From positions 372,383-436,382 of the forward strand of contig NZ_JACIEH010000002.1 of assembly GCF_014196745.1 (NCBI RefSeq): 64,000 bases of DNA, read 5' to 3'. Origin of the DNA: Sphingomonas kyeonggiensis (GTDB lineage: Bacteria > Pseudomonadota > Alphaproteobacteria > Sphingomonadales > Sphingomonadaceae). Both the position numbers and the translations under genes were made by a program. The notes under the pieces were generated by a model. That model did not search any database. It saw only the letters and a list, made by a program, of their open reading frames with translations, and was not told the origin of the DNA. This document shows positions 24,238-33,247 of the stretch, one piece after another. How positions within the stretch are numbered: the stretch's first letter is position 1; every line of letters starts with the position of its first letter.

Positions 24238-24996
24238 ATGCGAAGCGAACTCGAACTCACTCCGATCGCCAAGGGCGACGCTGCGGACGGGCCGCACTAT
24301 CTGGCGCTGCGCGACCAGATCGCGCTCGGCATCGAGATGGGCAAGCTGGCGCCGGGGTCCAAGCTGCCCTCGGAGCGGCAGTTCCAGGGTGATAGCGGCG
24401 CGGCGCGCGGCACCATCCGCGAGGCGCTGTTCCAGCTCGAGGCTGAGGGGCTGATCTATCGGCGCGACCGCAGCGGCTGGTACGTGTCGCCGCCGGCGGT
24501 CACCTATAATCCCACCCGCTGGTCGGGCTTCATGACCTATGTCGCCGAGCAGGGGCGCACGCCCGCGACCGAGACGCTGAGCAAGGAACTGGTGTCGGCG
24601 CCGCCCGCGGTGGCCGACATCTTCCGCACCGCGCCGGGCACGCCGCTCTACAACATCCACCGCCGGCGCTCGATCGACGGCCGTGCCGTGCTGGTCGAGC
24701 GGATCATCGTCGATCCGACCCTGGCGCCGGGGCTGGTCGACCGCTCGCTCGACGGCTCGCTCACCCAGATCCTGGCCGGCGACTATGGCCTCACGGTGGT
24801 GCGCAACCGGGTCGACATGCGGCCCTGCGCGCTGGTCAAGTTCGCCGCCGATGCGCTGGGCGTAAAGCCCGGCACCCCCGGGCTGCTGGTGGTGCGCACC
24901 AGCATCGGCGCCGATGGGCGGGTGGTCGAATATGACCAGGAATATTGGCGGCACGACGCGATCCGCGTGCATGTCGATCTCGACGTTCGCGGGTGA
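24238..24996 (+). CDS. phnR: GntR/HutC-family regulator, PhnR/PhnF-like
   Basis: 252 residues. The N-terminal winged helix (about 20-90) has LRDQIALGIEMGKLAPGSKL and GTIREALFQLEAEGLIYRR. A UTRA effector domain (about 100-245) has NIHRRRSIDGRAVLVERIIV and a closing EYDQEYWRHDAIRVHVD. UTRA regulators of this kind control phosphonate uptake and breakdown. Its place beside phnZ, and the five matching palindromes including one before itself, make it the probable regulator of both phospholipases, the receptor operon, the DUF5690-phnX operon and phnZ. The effector is not known. Confidence 0.85.
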   Translation: MRSELELTPIAKGDAADGPHYLALRDQIALGIEMGKLAPGSKLPSERQFQGDSGAARGTIREALFQLEAEGLIYRRDRSGWYVSPPAVTYNPTRWSGFMTYVAEQGRTPATETLSKELVSAPPAVADIFRTAPGTPLYNIHRRRSIDGRAVLVERIIVDPTLAPGLVDRSLDGSLTQILAGDYGLTVVRNRVDMRPCALVKFAADALGVKPGTPGLLVVRTSIGADGRVVEYDQEYWRHDAIRVHVDLDVRG

Positions 24997-25282
24997 GCCG
25001 GACAGGTGGGACGCTCGACTGCCATTTCGTTGGCCGCAGGGTGAAATCGGAAAAACCCCTGCGTTCATCATCCCTGTCGCGTCCGATTGACACGGCTCCC
25101 CAAGCTGCCCGGGCGTGGCCCGGCGCTCTCCGCTCTGCTTCTGCGGCAAGTCGCTCCCGCCCGCATCTGGCCGGGGGCAGGGGGATGGCCCGCCTTTCGT
25201 CGATGCGCGCCTAGACCCGGGTACAGGTTCTGCGGGAGCAGTCGCTCCCTACCTCCAGGCCAGTCAATTCTGGAGGAAAACC

Positions 25283-26032
25283 ATGGCTTTGCTCAGTGGC
25301 AAGACAGCGATGATCACAGGCGGCACGAGCGGGATCGGTTTCGCGATCGCCCGGTCCTTTGCGGCGGAAGGCGCGCAGGTGATCGTCACCGGTCGTAGGG
25401 CGGATGTCGCGGAGGAAGCGGCGCGGCGGATCGGCAATGGCGCGGCGTCGATGGTCGGTGATGTCGCCGATCCCGAATTCCACGCCTGGGCGGCGGACGA
25501 AGTCGGCGAACGCTTCGGCGGGCTCGACATCTATGTCGCCAATGCCGGGATCAACACGATCCGGCATTCGGCCGAAGTGCCGCAGGACGAATATGACGCG
25601 CAGTTCGCCACCAACACGCGCGGCGTGTTCGTCGGGGTGCAGAAGATGGCGCCGCTGATCCGCGATCACGGCGCGATCGTGATCACCGGATCGCTCGCCA
25701 GCGAGAAGGTGCTCGACGGGCATACGGTCTATGCCGGGTCGAAGGCGGCGATCAACGCCTTTGCGCGCAGCTGGGCGCTCGAGCTCAGGGGGCGCGGAAT
25801 CCGGGTCAATGTCCTGAGCCCGGGGCCGACCGATACCGAGATCCTCGGCAAGCTCGGCGTATCGGCCGAGCAGCGCCCGGCGTTCGAGGCGCAGATGGCT
25901 GCGGCGATCCCGCTCGGGCGGCTCGGCCGGCCCGAGGAGCTGGCGAGCGCGGCGCTGTTCCTCGCGTCGGACATGAGCAGCTTCGTGACCGGCGTGAACC
26001 TGCGCGTCGATGGCGGGATGGCGCTGCTCTAG
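25283..26032 (+). CDS. SDR family oxidoreductase
   Basis: 249 residues with a full classical SDR set: TGGTSGIG near 12-19, NAGIN, ITGSLAS, YAGSK and a C-terminal RVDGG. TGGAGGAAAA before the ATG at 25283 is a strong ribosome binding site; codons upstream in frame are discarded. It stands alone after a 286-bp gap that holds no gene, only a short GGGAGC/GCTCCC hairpin near 25232. The substrate is unknown. Its stop overlaps the convergent response regulator stop by 4 bp. Confidence 0.87.
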   Translation: MALLSGKTAMITGGTSGIGFAIARSFAAEGAQVIVTGRRADVAEEAARRIGNGAASMVGDVADPEFHAWAADEVGERFGGLDIYVANAGINTIRHSAEVPQDEYDAQFATNTRGVFVGVQKMAPLIRDHGAIVITGSLASEKVLDGHTVYAGSKAAINAFARSWALELRGRGIRVNVLSPGPTDTEILGKLGVSAEQRPAFEAQMAAAIPLGRLGRPEELASAALFLASDMSSFVTGVNLRVDGGMALL

Positions 26033-26673
26033 AGCTCGATGATCCCGCGACGCGCGGCGACCGTCACCGCATGGGTGCGGTCGCTGACGTCGAGCTTGCC
26101 GAAGATGTTCTTGAGGTGCGCCTTCACTGTCTCCTCGGAGAGGGCGAGGGCATGGGCGATCTCCTTGTTCGCCTTCCCCTCGGCGACGAGCCTCAGGACC
26201 GAGATCTCGCGCTCGCTGAGATTGTCGTCCGCCACGTGCAGCGCGATCTCGGCGGCGACCTCGCCATGCACATGGCGGCGGCCGCGATGCACATTGTGGA
26301 TCGCGTCGAGCATCTCGGTGCGCAGGCTGCTCTTGAGCAGATAGCCGGTCGCCCCGGCCTTGAGCGCACGCACCGCCTGGACGTCGCCGGCATAGGTGGT
26401 GAGGACGAGGATGCGGGCGTCGGGGAAATCGGCGCGGATCGCGGTGATCGCATCGACGCCGTTCATCACCGGCATCTGCAGGTCCATCAGCGTCACGTCC
26501 GGACGCAGCTCGCGAAAGCGCGCGACGGCCTCGGCACCGTCGCGGGCCTCGCCGATCACGATCATGTCGGTGCGGTCCTCGAGGATCGCGGTGACACCTT
26601 CGCGCAGCACCGGGTGATCGTCGACGATCAGGATGCGGATGGGCGAGATGCCCTTCTCAGGCGGCATGGTCAT
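26029..26673 (-). CDS. NarL/LuxR-type response regulator
   Basis: About 214 residues. The receiver has VDDHPVLREG, phospho-acceptor Asp64 in LMDLQMPVMNG and the LLKSS lysine. A C-terminal LuxR-type helix-turn-helix has LSEREISVLRLVAEGKANKE and ETVKAHLKNIFGKL. The start overlaps the 3' end of the upstream sensor kinase gene by 17 bp, so the two are a cognate pair. An ATG two codons in is equally possible. Confidence 0.9.
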   Translation of the reverse strand: MTMPPEKGISPIRILIVDDHPVLREGVTAILEDRTDMIVIGEARDGAEAVARFRELRPDVTLMDLQMPVMNGVDAITAIRADFPDARILVLTTYAGDVQAVRALKAGATGYLLKSSLRTEMLDAIHNVHRGRRHVHGEVAAEIALHVADDNLSEREISVLRLVAEGKANKEIAHALALSEETVKAHLKNIFGKLDVSDRTHAVTVAARRGIIEL

Positions 26674-29600
26674 GGTTCCTCTTGCGGAAGAGTCGGGAGA
26701 AGAAGCGGCGGCGGCCCGGCGCATGATCGGCGAAGGCCAGGCGGGCGGGCAGGGTCATGGTCACCGCGCAGCCCATTCCGGGGCGGCTGTCGATCGAGAA
26801 GCTGCACCCGATCCGCTCGGCGCGCTCGCGCATGCCGATCAGCCCGAAATGGCCGGGCTTGTGGCCCCGGGCGACGATCTCGGCGGGGATGCCGACGCCG
26901 TCGTCGCGGATCTCGACGCCCAGCTGGCGCTTGCTGAAGCGGATGACGATCTCGACCGCGCCGGCATTGGCGTGGCGATGGACGTTGAACAGCGCCTCGT
27001 CGACGATCCGGCCGAGCTCGACCGCGACGAGCGGATCGACCGGGCGCTGGCGTCCCTCCACGACGATACGCACGCCGATCGCGGGATCGAAGCCCGCGGC
27101 GACGGCGCGTTCCTTGAGCAGCTCGGGCAGGTCTCCCTTGTCGCCGGCACCGCGCAGGCCCTGCACCCGATCCCGCCCGTCGGCGATGATCTCGTCGGCG
27201 CGGGCAAGCGCCGCCTCGAGCTGTCCGCGGGCCGGCCCCTCCGGCGGCATCTTGTTGGCGACCGACTGGAAGCGGAGCACCAGGCCCTGGACGCTCTGGA
27301 GCAACGTGTCGTGCAGCTCGCGGGCGATCCGTTCGCGCTCGCCCATCCGCTCCTCCAGCCGCGCGCGGATGCGGCCGGCGACCTGGGCCATGCGCAGCCG
27401 ATAGGCGAGCCAGAGCAGCGCCAGCACGATCGCGGCGCACAGGGCCAGGAACCATTTCGACTGCACGAAGGTCGGCGGGATGGTGAACTCGACCGTGGCC
27501 CCGGCCTCGTTCCATGCGCCATTGTCGGTCGCGGCGATCAGCCGGAAGCGATAGGTGCCGGGGGCCAGGTTGGTGTAGAAGGCCTGTCGCCGGGTGCCGG
27601 GATCGACCCATTCGCTGTCCTGGCCCTCGATCCGGTAGCGGACCTGGGTGGCGTGCTGGTTGGAGAAGTTCAGCACCGCGAAATCGATCTGCACGTTCGA
27701 GCGGCCGGCGGGCAGCGTCACATTGGTCGGATCGCGATAGACCTGGTCGGCGACCAGCGCGCCGACCGCGACGCGGGGCGGTGCAAGGCTGCGCTTCACG
27801 TCCTTGGGATCGAGCCACAAGGTGCCGGTCTGTGTCGCGATCCAAAGGCGCCCGTCGCCGCCCTGCACGATCGCGTTGCGGCTGTGCGAATGGGGCCGGC
27901 TGCGCAGCCCGTCGGCGGCGCCGAAGACCTGCATCGGCGGCGTCCAGCCGGGTTGGGCGAAGGCGCGGTCGAGATCGGCGGTGCGGATGCGCAGGATGCC
28001 GCCGGGGCTCGCCAGCCAGGTCTCGCCGGCGGTGCCGCGCGTCATGCCGTTGACGCCGCCGAACATCGGCACCCGCCGGGCGGAGATGCCCTGGAAGCGG
28101 TCGTCCCGCAGCCGGGCGACGCCGAATTCGCTGGCGACGAACACGGCGCCGGGTTGCGGGAACAGCGCGATATCGCCGGTGCCGTGGCTTCCAAAGGGAA
28201 TCCGGAACGACCGGCGGGCCAGCCCGTCGAGCCGGCCCAGCACGCCGTCGCTCCAATGGACCAGGATCCGGCCCTGCGAATCCGCCGTCATCGAGCGGGG
28301 CGCGAAGGGCTGGCCGGCCGGCACCGTGACGCGCTGCCATCGCCCGTCATGCAGCCGTGCCATGCCGCCCAGCCAGCCGGTCACCCAGAAATCACCGTGC
28401 GCATCGAAGGCGCAATCATAGACGACATAGTTGAGCGGCACGCGTGGGCCGGGGCGGAGGCTGCCGTCCTTCCAGATCATCACCGGTTTGCTGGGCGCCG
28501 GTGCCGGGCCGACGCTCTTGCTGAGGCCGATCCAGATCGAGCGGTCCGGCGCCTCGCACAGGGTGCGCGGCTCGTTGTCCGGCGTGCGCAGGATCGGCTC
28601 GGGCAGGCCGCCGGGCCGCACGCGGTACACGGTGGCGGCCTGGCCGATATAGACGCTGCCGTCCGAGCCGCGCAGCAGCAGGTCGCCGAACGCGGCGGGC
28701 TGGGCGAGCTGCGGCTCGTAGCGCAGCGTGGCGGGCCAGAACCGGTCGAGGCCGTTCTCGGTCCCTGCCCAGACATTGCCCTCCGCGTCCTGGAAGATCT
28801 GGGTGGCGGCATTGGACGACAGGCCGTCATGCGCGGTGAAGCGCTCGACCCGTGCCTGCGCCTCGGCCGGCGTGGCGGCGCCGCGCGGATCGGGACGGCG
28901 CACGCGCTGGAGGCCGTCATAATAGGTCGCGATCCACAGATTGCCCTCGCGATCGAAACGCGGCCAGCCACGGATCTCGGCATTGTCGGTCGCATAGGGG
29001 TGGCGAAGCGCTGGCGGCTTTCCGCGGCCGCCCGGGCCGGTGAGCGGATAGCTGCCATGGCGGTCACTGATCCATACGCGCTCCTCGGGATCGAGCGAGA
29101 GCCGTCCCAGCGCACGGAAGTCCTTGCGGACCGACTCGAAGCGGCTCGCATCGGGGCCGAGCCGCATCACTTCGCCGGAGAAGGATATCCAGGCGGTGCC
29201 GTCGCGCGTCACCACCAGGCTGAACGGGTTGTCGACCGGCGCGCCCGCCTCGCTGCCGAACGAAGCCCAGCGGCCGTTCCGGAAGCGCAGGAGCGGAAGC
29301 CCCATCCGTTCGGTCATCACCCAGATCGTGCCGTCCGCCGCTTCCTGCATCGAGAGGACGCGATCGGGCGAAGGCGGCGCATCGAGGAAGCGCAGCCGGC
29401 CTTCGCGATAGACGGCGAAGCGCCCGCTGCGCTCGAAACTGGTCCAGACATCGCCGTTGCGCCGGACGAGGATCGCCGAGGGCGGGCCATGGACGGCAAG
29501 GTCGATGCCGGCGCTCATCGGCTCGAAGCGGATGCCGTCGAAGCGGAACAGCCCGGCATTCGCCGCGATCCACAGATAGCCGCGCCGATCCTGCGCCAGG

Positions 29601-29758
29601 GCGACCACGGGGCGTGGCGCGTCGCTCTCCTCGCTCCAGCGCTGATGGGTATAATGCGCGATCAGGCGCGGGGCATCGGCCGGCGCCGCGTCGACGGGCT
29701 GGAGGAGCAGCGCCGCGACGAGCGCCGCCAGCACAGGTAGCCCCCTGATCAATTGCAT
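26657..29758 (-). CDS. two-component regulator propeller-type sensor histidine kinase
   Basis: 1033 residues. A signal peptide (MQLIRGLPVLAALVAALLLQ) leads into about 650 residues of seven-bladed propeller repeats such as RRGYLWIAANAGLFRFDG. A Y_Y_Y domain (YRIEGQDSEWVDPGTR, LAPGTYRFRLIA) follows, then one membrane helix near 765-787. A HisKA_3 domain with RIARELHDTLLQSVQG and a HATPase with DDGVGIP and FGLIGMRERA complete it. It senses something in the periplasm and phosphorylates the adjoining NarL-type regulator. In Bacteroidetes such sensors read oligosaccharides; the ligand here is unknown. I chose ATG 29758 at the signal peptide; 91 upstream in-frame codons have no such character. Confidence 0.88.
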   Translation of the reverse strand: MQLIRGLPVLAALVAALLLQPVDAAPADAPRLIAHYTHQRWSEESDAPRPVVALAQDRRGYLWIAANAGLFRFDGIRFEPMSAGIDLAVHGPPSAILVRRNGDVWTSFERSGRFAVYREGRLRFLDAPPSPDRVLSMQEAADGTIWVMTERMGLPLLRFRNGRWASFGSEAGAPVDNPFSLVVTRDGTAWISFSGEVMRLGPDASRFESVRKDFRALGRLSLDPEERVWISDRHGSYPLTGPGGRGKPPALRHPYATDNAEIRGWPRFDREGNLWIATYYDGLQRVRRPDPRGAATPAEAQARVERFTAHDGLSSNAATQIFQDAEGNVWAGTENGLDRFWPATLRYEPQLAQPAAFGDLLLRGSDGSVYIGQAATVYRVRPGGLPEPILRTPDNEPRTLCEAPDRSIWIGLSKSVGPAPAPSKPVMIWKDGSLRPGPRVPLNYVVYDCAFDAHGDFWVTGWLGGMARLHDGRWQRVTVPAGQPFAPRSMTADSQGRILVHWSDGVLGRLDGLARRSFRIPFGSHGTGDIALFPQPGAVFVASEFGVARLRDDRFQGISARRVPMFGGVNGMTRGTAGETWLASPGGILRIRTADLDRAFAQPGWTPPMQVFGAADGLRSRPHSHSRNAIVQGGDGRLWIATQTGTLWLDPKDVKRSLAPPRVAVGALVADQVYRDPTNVTLPAGRSNVQIDFAVLNFSNQHATQVRYRIEGQDSEWVDPGTRRQAFYTNLAPGTYRFRLIAATDNGAWNEAGATVEFTIPPTFVQSKWFLALCAAIVLALLWLAYRLRMAQVAGRIRARLEERMGERERIARELHDTLLQSVQGLVLRFQSVANKMPPEGPARGQLEAALARADEIIADGRDRVQGLRGAGDKGDLPELLKERAVAAGFDPAIGVRIVVEGRQRPVDPLVAVELGRIVDEALFNVHRHANAGAVEIVIRFSKRQLGVEIRDDGVGIPAEIVARGHKPGHFGLIGMRERAERIGCSFSIDSRPGMGCAVTMTLPARLAFADHAPGRRRFFSRLFRKRNHDHAA

Positions 29759-29916
29759 CGCCGTTCCAGCAATTCCCGCCGGGTCTCCGCCTGAGCCTGT
29801 CCGAAGCAACCCGCCCCTTCGCCGCCAGGTGGATCCGATGCTACCCCCGAATGGGGGAGCGGCATATCCCCGGACCGAAGGCTGGCCGGCCCCCAAGGGG
29901 GAGCTATCGCCTGGCG

Positions 29917-30312
29917 GTGCCCAAATTGATTCTACGCTATCCGGATGGTCTGTTCGGCGTCGCGCTGCTGCTGCTGCGCCTGTCCTGTGCGGCGATCGCC
30001 TATCCTTCGCTCGCCCTGCTCTGGCCGTCACCGTCGAACGCGGTGTCGATCGGGCTCGGGGCGAGCCTGCTCGGCCTGGCGCTGGTGCTCGGCTTCGGCG
30101 CGCGGGCGGCGGGAGCGCTGCTCGTCATCGTGCTCGCGATCGGCGTTGCCGGGACCCCGGGCATGTTCGCCTGGTTCCTGCTCGCCTGTGCGGGCGGGAC
30201 GGGCGCGTTCGTGCTGCTCGGGCCGGGGGCCTTCTCGATCGATGCGCATCTCCATGGCCGCCGGGTGATCCGGCTCGAGCCGCGCTCCCCGGATCGGGTA
30301 GGTCCCGGCTAA
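29917..30312 (+). CDS. small multi-helix membrane protein (DoxX-like)
   Basis: About 131 residues from the GTG at 29917, which has GGGGGAG upstream; an ATG at 29851 would add 22 mostly polar residues. Four hydrophobic segments are visible (for example LFGVALLLLRLSCAAIAY and GAFVLLGPGAFSIDAHLHG), a layout like DoxX/SURF4-type proteins. No catalytic motif is seen. It precedes the FixJ-type regulator by 77 bp on the same strand and may share its transcript. Function unknown. Confidence 0.6.
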   Translation: MPKLILRYPDGLFGVALLLLRLSCAAIAYPSLALLWPSPSNAVSIGLGASLLGLALVLGFGARAAGALLVIVLAIGVAGTPGMFAWFLLACAGGTGAFVLLGPGAFSIDAHLHGRRVIRLEPRSPDRVGPG

Positions 30313-30389
30313 CCGGAACCGGGATGGCGCCTTGCCGCGCCCAGTGGAAGGATCACTCGTCTCCAGCCGACAAGCCGGGAGGACCTGCG

Positions 30390-31052
30390 ATGAACCAGAT
30401 GACGCAAATGCCCCGGCCCGCCGTACCGGCCCGCCCCCTGGTGCTGATCGTCGACGACGATGTCGCCGTGCGCACCGCGATCGAGGAGCTGATGCTCTCG
30501 GTGGGGATCGATGCGGCCGGCTTCGCCTCGTCGCGCGAGCTGCTCGAGGCGGACCTGCCGGAGCGGCCGGGGTGCATGGTGCTCGACGTGCGCATGCCGG
30601 GATCGAGCGGGCTCGACCTGCAGCAATATCTGGCCAGCACCGGCAACGCCAAGCCGATCATATTCCTCACCGGCCACGGCGACATCCCGATGTCGGTGCA
30701 GGCGATGAAGGCCGGGGCGGTCGATTTCCTGACCAAGCCGGCACGGGACCAGTCCCTGCTCGACGCGGTGACCGCAGGGATCGAGCGTGACCTCGCCCAG
30801 CGGGCCGATGCCGAGGTCGCCAGGCGCCAGGCGGACCGCCATGCCATGCTCACCCCGCGCGAGCGGCAGGTGCTCCGCCAGGTCGCCCGGGGCCGGCTCA
30901 ACAAGCAGATCGCCTATGACCTGGGCATCAGCGAAGTGACGGTGAAGCTCCACCGCAGCAGCGTGATGCGCAAGATGGAGGTGAGCACGGTCGGCGAGCT
31001 GATCCGTGCCTGGGACCTGCTGCCCGAGCCCCTTCGGCACGAGGAGACCTAG
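30390..31052 (+). CDS. FixJ-type response regulator
   Basis: 220 residues. The receiver carries VDDDVAVR, phospho-Asp in MVLDVRMPGSSG, FLTGHGDIPMSVQAMKAGA and the Lys of FLTKPA, all features of the FixJ/NodW branch. The C-terminal LuxR-type DNA-binding domain has LTPRERQVLRQVARGRLNKQ and SEVTVKLHRSSVMRKM. GGGAGGACC precedes ATG 30390. The receiver-only protein and the PAS kinase follow on the same strand, so a FixL/FixJ-like phosphorelay is likely. Confidence 0.9.
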   Translation: MNQMTQMPRPAVPARPLVLIVDDDVAVRTAIEELMLSVGIDAAGFASSRELLEADLPERPGCMVLDVRMPGSSGLDLQQYLASTGNAKPIIFLTGHGDIPMSVQAMKAGAVDFLTKPARDQSLLDAVTAGIERDLAQRADAEVARRQADRHAMLTPRERQVLRQVARGRLNKQIAYDLGISEVTVKLHRSSVMRKMEVSTVGELIRAWDLLPEPLRHEET

Positions 31053-31131
31053 ACCATGGTATGGTTACGGCTGCCTGGACCTTGGGCGACAGTCGCGGAC
31101 GGGCGCAGCTCGCGCCGAGAGGACGCGTCCC

Positions 31132-31509
31132 TTGTCCAGGCCAGTGGTGATCGCGATCGTGGATGACGACCGGGCCGTGCGCGAGGCGCTGTGCGAGCTT
31201 CTCCAGGTCGAGGGGATGGCGGCACTCGGCTTCGAGCGGGCGGCGGCCTTCCTTGACCGTGCCGGTGAGTTCGATTGCGTGATCTCCGATGTCCGCATGC
31301 CGGAAATGGACGGGCTGGAGCTGCAGCGCCGGCTGCGCGCCTGCGGCTCGGCGATGCCGCTGATCTTCGTGACGTCGCTGGACGACGAGACGGCATGTGC
31401 CCATGCGTTGCGGGCCGGGGCGATCGCCTGGTTCGCCAAGCCCGTCGCGGACGCGGCGCTGCTCGGCACGCTGCGCGTGGTGCTGGGCAACACAGGCGGC
31501 GGCGCCTGA
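31132..31509 (+). CDS. receiver-only response regulator
   Basis: About 125 residues, a single receiver domain: IVDDDRAVREALCELL, phospho-Asp in VISDVRMPEMDG and FAKPVADAALL with the conserved Lys. There is no output domain. I chose the TTG at 31132 just before the first beta strand; a GTG at 31144 is also possible. It lies 1 bp before the PAS kinase gene, so it probably acts as a phosphate sink or as a relay between that kinase and the FixJ-type regulator. Confidence 0.78.
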   Translation: MSRPVVIAIVDDDRAVREALCELLQVEGMAALGFERAAAFLDRAGEFDCVISDVRMPEMDGLELQRRLRACGSAMPLIFVTSLDDETACAHALRAGAIAWFAKPVADAALLGTLRVVLGNTGGGA

Positions 31510-31510
31510 G

Positions 31511-33208
31511 ATGGAGCCGCTGTCCCACCAGGAGGCGGCGGACGGCGCCGACCCCGAACTACCTCCGGCGCTGCTCCCGCGGATCGGCGATGTCGCTCAT
31601 GCCGGGATGGACGAGGAATCGAGCGCGTGGAGCGTGTTCGACATTTCCGGTGCGCGCGGGCTGATCGCGCGGATCGCCGCCGGCGACATGCCGGACGGCT
31701 GGACGCGGGCGCTGCTCGATGCCGTGCGCGTGGTCGATATCGACGACAACGCCCTGCGCGCGCTGGGCCCGATCGGCGGGCGCCGGCGGATGGTCGGCGC
31801 GCCGGTCACCGTCTATTGGCCGGCCGAGAGCTGGCCGGTGCTGGCCGAGCTGATCTTCGCCGAGCTGGCCGACATCCCCGGTGCCGCGCGGACCCGCAAG
31901 ATCGTCTCGAGCGTGTTCAACGATGCGACGGTCAACATCTCGACCGATCCCGCCCATCCCGATCTCGTCTTCGTCTCGGTGGGCGGCAGCGTGACCGACA
32001 AGCGCTCGCTCTGGTCGCTGCGCGCGAGCGAGGAGCGCTATCGCACGCTGATTCACCATCTCCCCTGGGCGCTGGTGCTGGTCGATTCCACCGCGATGCT
32101 GCCGATCTTCGACGAGCTTCGGGCAGCGGGCGTAAGCGATGTCGGCGCCCATCTCGACGCGCATCCCGGCCTGCCGTTCGAATCGCGTGCGATCGTCCGC
32201 GTAACCGATGCGAACCGCAACGCGGTGGAGCTGTTCGGGGCAGGCTGCGCCGACCAGCTGATCGGGCCGGTCGACTATCTGTTCGCGGCATCGCCCGATA
32301 CCGCCAAGCGGGTGATCACCGCGCATTTCGACGGGCGCCGCAACCTGACCGAGATCATGAAGCTGCGGACCTTCGACGGGCGACTGCGCGACGTGCAGCT
32401 GTCGATCACCTATCCGACGCCGCCCGAGCGGCTCGACGTCACGCTGCTGATGTTCGAGGACGTCACCGAGCGGCTGCAGACCGAGGTGCAGCTGCGCCAG
32501 CTTCAGGAGGAATATGCCCGGGCGGCGCGGATCGCGACGCTGGGCGAGCTGGCGAGCTCGATCGCGCACGAGGTGAACCAGCCGCTCGCCGCGATCGCGA
32601 TGAATGCCGAGACCAGCCTGCGCTGGCTGGCGCGCGACGAGCCGAACCTCGCCAAGGTCGAGCAGCTGACCAAGCGGATCGCCGACAGTGCGCGCCATGC
32701 CAGCGAGATCGTCCAGCGCATCCGCGGCATGGCCGGGCGCCATGCGCCGAACCGCACCGCGCTCGACCTGAACCGGGTGGTGGAGGAAGCGCTGATGTTC
32801 GTCTGCCACGACATCGAGGCGCGCGGCATCCAGCTGGGCGTGAAGCTGGACATCGGCCTGCCGCGCGTGCTCGGCGACCGGGTCCAGCTCCAGCAGGTCG
32901 TGGTCAACCTGCTGGTCAACAGCCTGCAGGCGCTGGCCGGACGGCCGCACTCGCAGATCGAGATCACCACGTCGCGCGACGGCTTCGGCGGCGCGCGCCT
33001 GTCGGTGCGCGACAATGGGCCGGGCATCGCCGCCGAGGATCTCCACCGCGTGTTCGAGGGCTTCTTCACCACCAAGCAGGACGGGATGGGGATCGGCCTG
33101 GCCGTCTGCCAGTCGATCCTCGCCGCGCACGGCGGCGGCATCTCCGCGGCGAACCAGGCCCAAGGCGGCGCCTTTTTCCAGGTTACGCTTCCGCCGATCA
33201 CGGATTGA
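31511..33208 (+). CDS. PAS-domain sensor histidine kinase (FixL-like C-terminus)
   Basis: 565 residues, apparently soluble. An N-terminal region (1-170) of unclear family is followed by a PAS-like part (about 175-325; ASEERYRTLIHHLPWALVLV, VTDANRNAVELFG). The HisKA segment reads LGELASSIAHEVNQPLAAIA near residues 350-370, and the HATPase near 455-560 has VVVNLLVNSLQAL and DNGPGIAAEDLHRVFEGFF. The AHEVNQPL phospho-acceptor box is the type found in FixL-like kinases. It starts 1 bp after the receiver-only gene. No heme-binding His can be assigned with certainty. Confidence 0.88.
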   Translation: MEPLSHQEAADGADPELPPALLPRIGDVAHAGMDEESSAWSVFDISGARGLIARIAAGDMPDGWTRALLDAVRVVDIDDNALRALGPIGGRRRMVGAPVTVYWPAESWPVLAELIFAELADIPGAARTRKIVSSVFNDATVNISTDPAHPDLVFVSVGGSVTDKRSLWSLRASEERYRTLIHHLPWALVLVDSTAMLPIFDELRAAGVSDVGAHLDAHPGLPFESRAIVRVTDANRNAVELFGAGCADQLIGPVDYLFAASPDTAKRVITAHFDGRRNLTEIMKLRTFDGRLRDVQLSITYPTPPERLDVTLLMFEDVTERLQTEVQLRQLQEEYARAARIATLGELASSIAHEVNQPLAAIAMNAETSLRWLARDEPNLAKVEQLTKRIADSARHASEIVQRIRGMAGRHAPNRTALDLNRVVEEALMFVCHDIEARGIQLGVKLDIGLPRVLGDRVQLQQVVVNLLVNSLQALAGRPHSQIEITTSRDGFGGARLSVRDNGPGIAAEDLHRVFEGFFTTKQDGMGIGLAVCQSILAAHGGGISAANQAQGGAFFQVTLPPITD

Positions 33209-33240
33209 CGCCCGGCGGTGCTGGGGACACCGCCGGGCGT
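33208..33240. terminator. bidirectional hairpin terminator
   Basis: ACGCCCGGCGGTG (33208-33220) pairs perfectly with CACCGCCGGGCGT (33228-33240) across a 7-base loop, between two convergent genes. It serves both the PAS kinase transcript and the hydrolase transcript. Confidence 0.7.
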
Positions 33241-33247
33241 CTCCGCT

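Noticed and set aside
24997..25282. Possible short gene before the SDR
   Set aside because: Frames here read as Pro/Arg/Ser-rich noise and lack a ribosome binding site; only a small hairpin is visible.
26633..29740. Very long open frame (over 1000 codons) on the plus strand
   Set aside because: It is antisense to the propeller sensor kinase and rich in Arg, Ala, Gly and His without domains. High G+C removes stop codons from the opposite strand.
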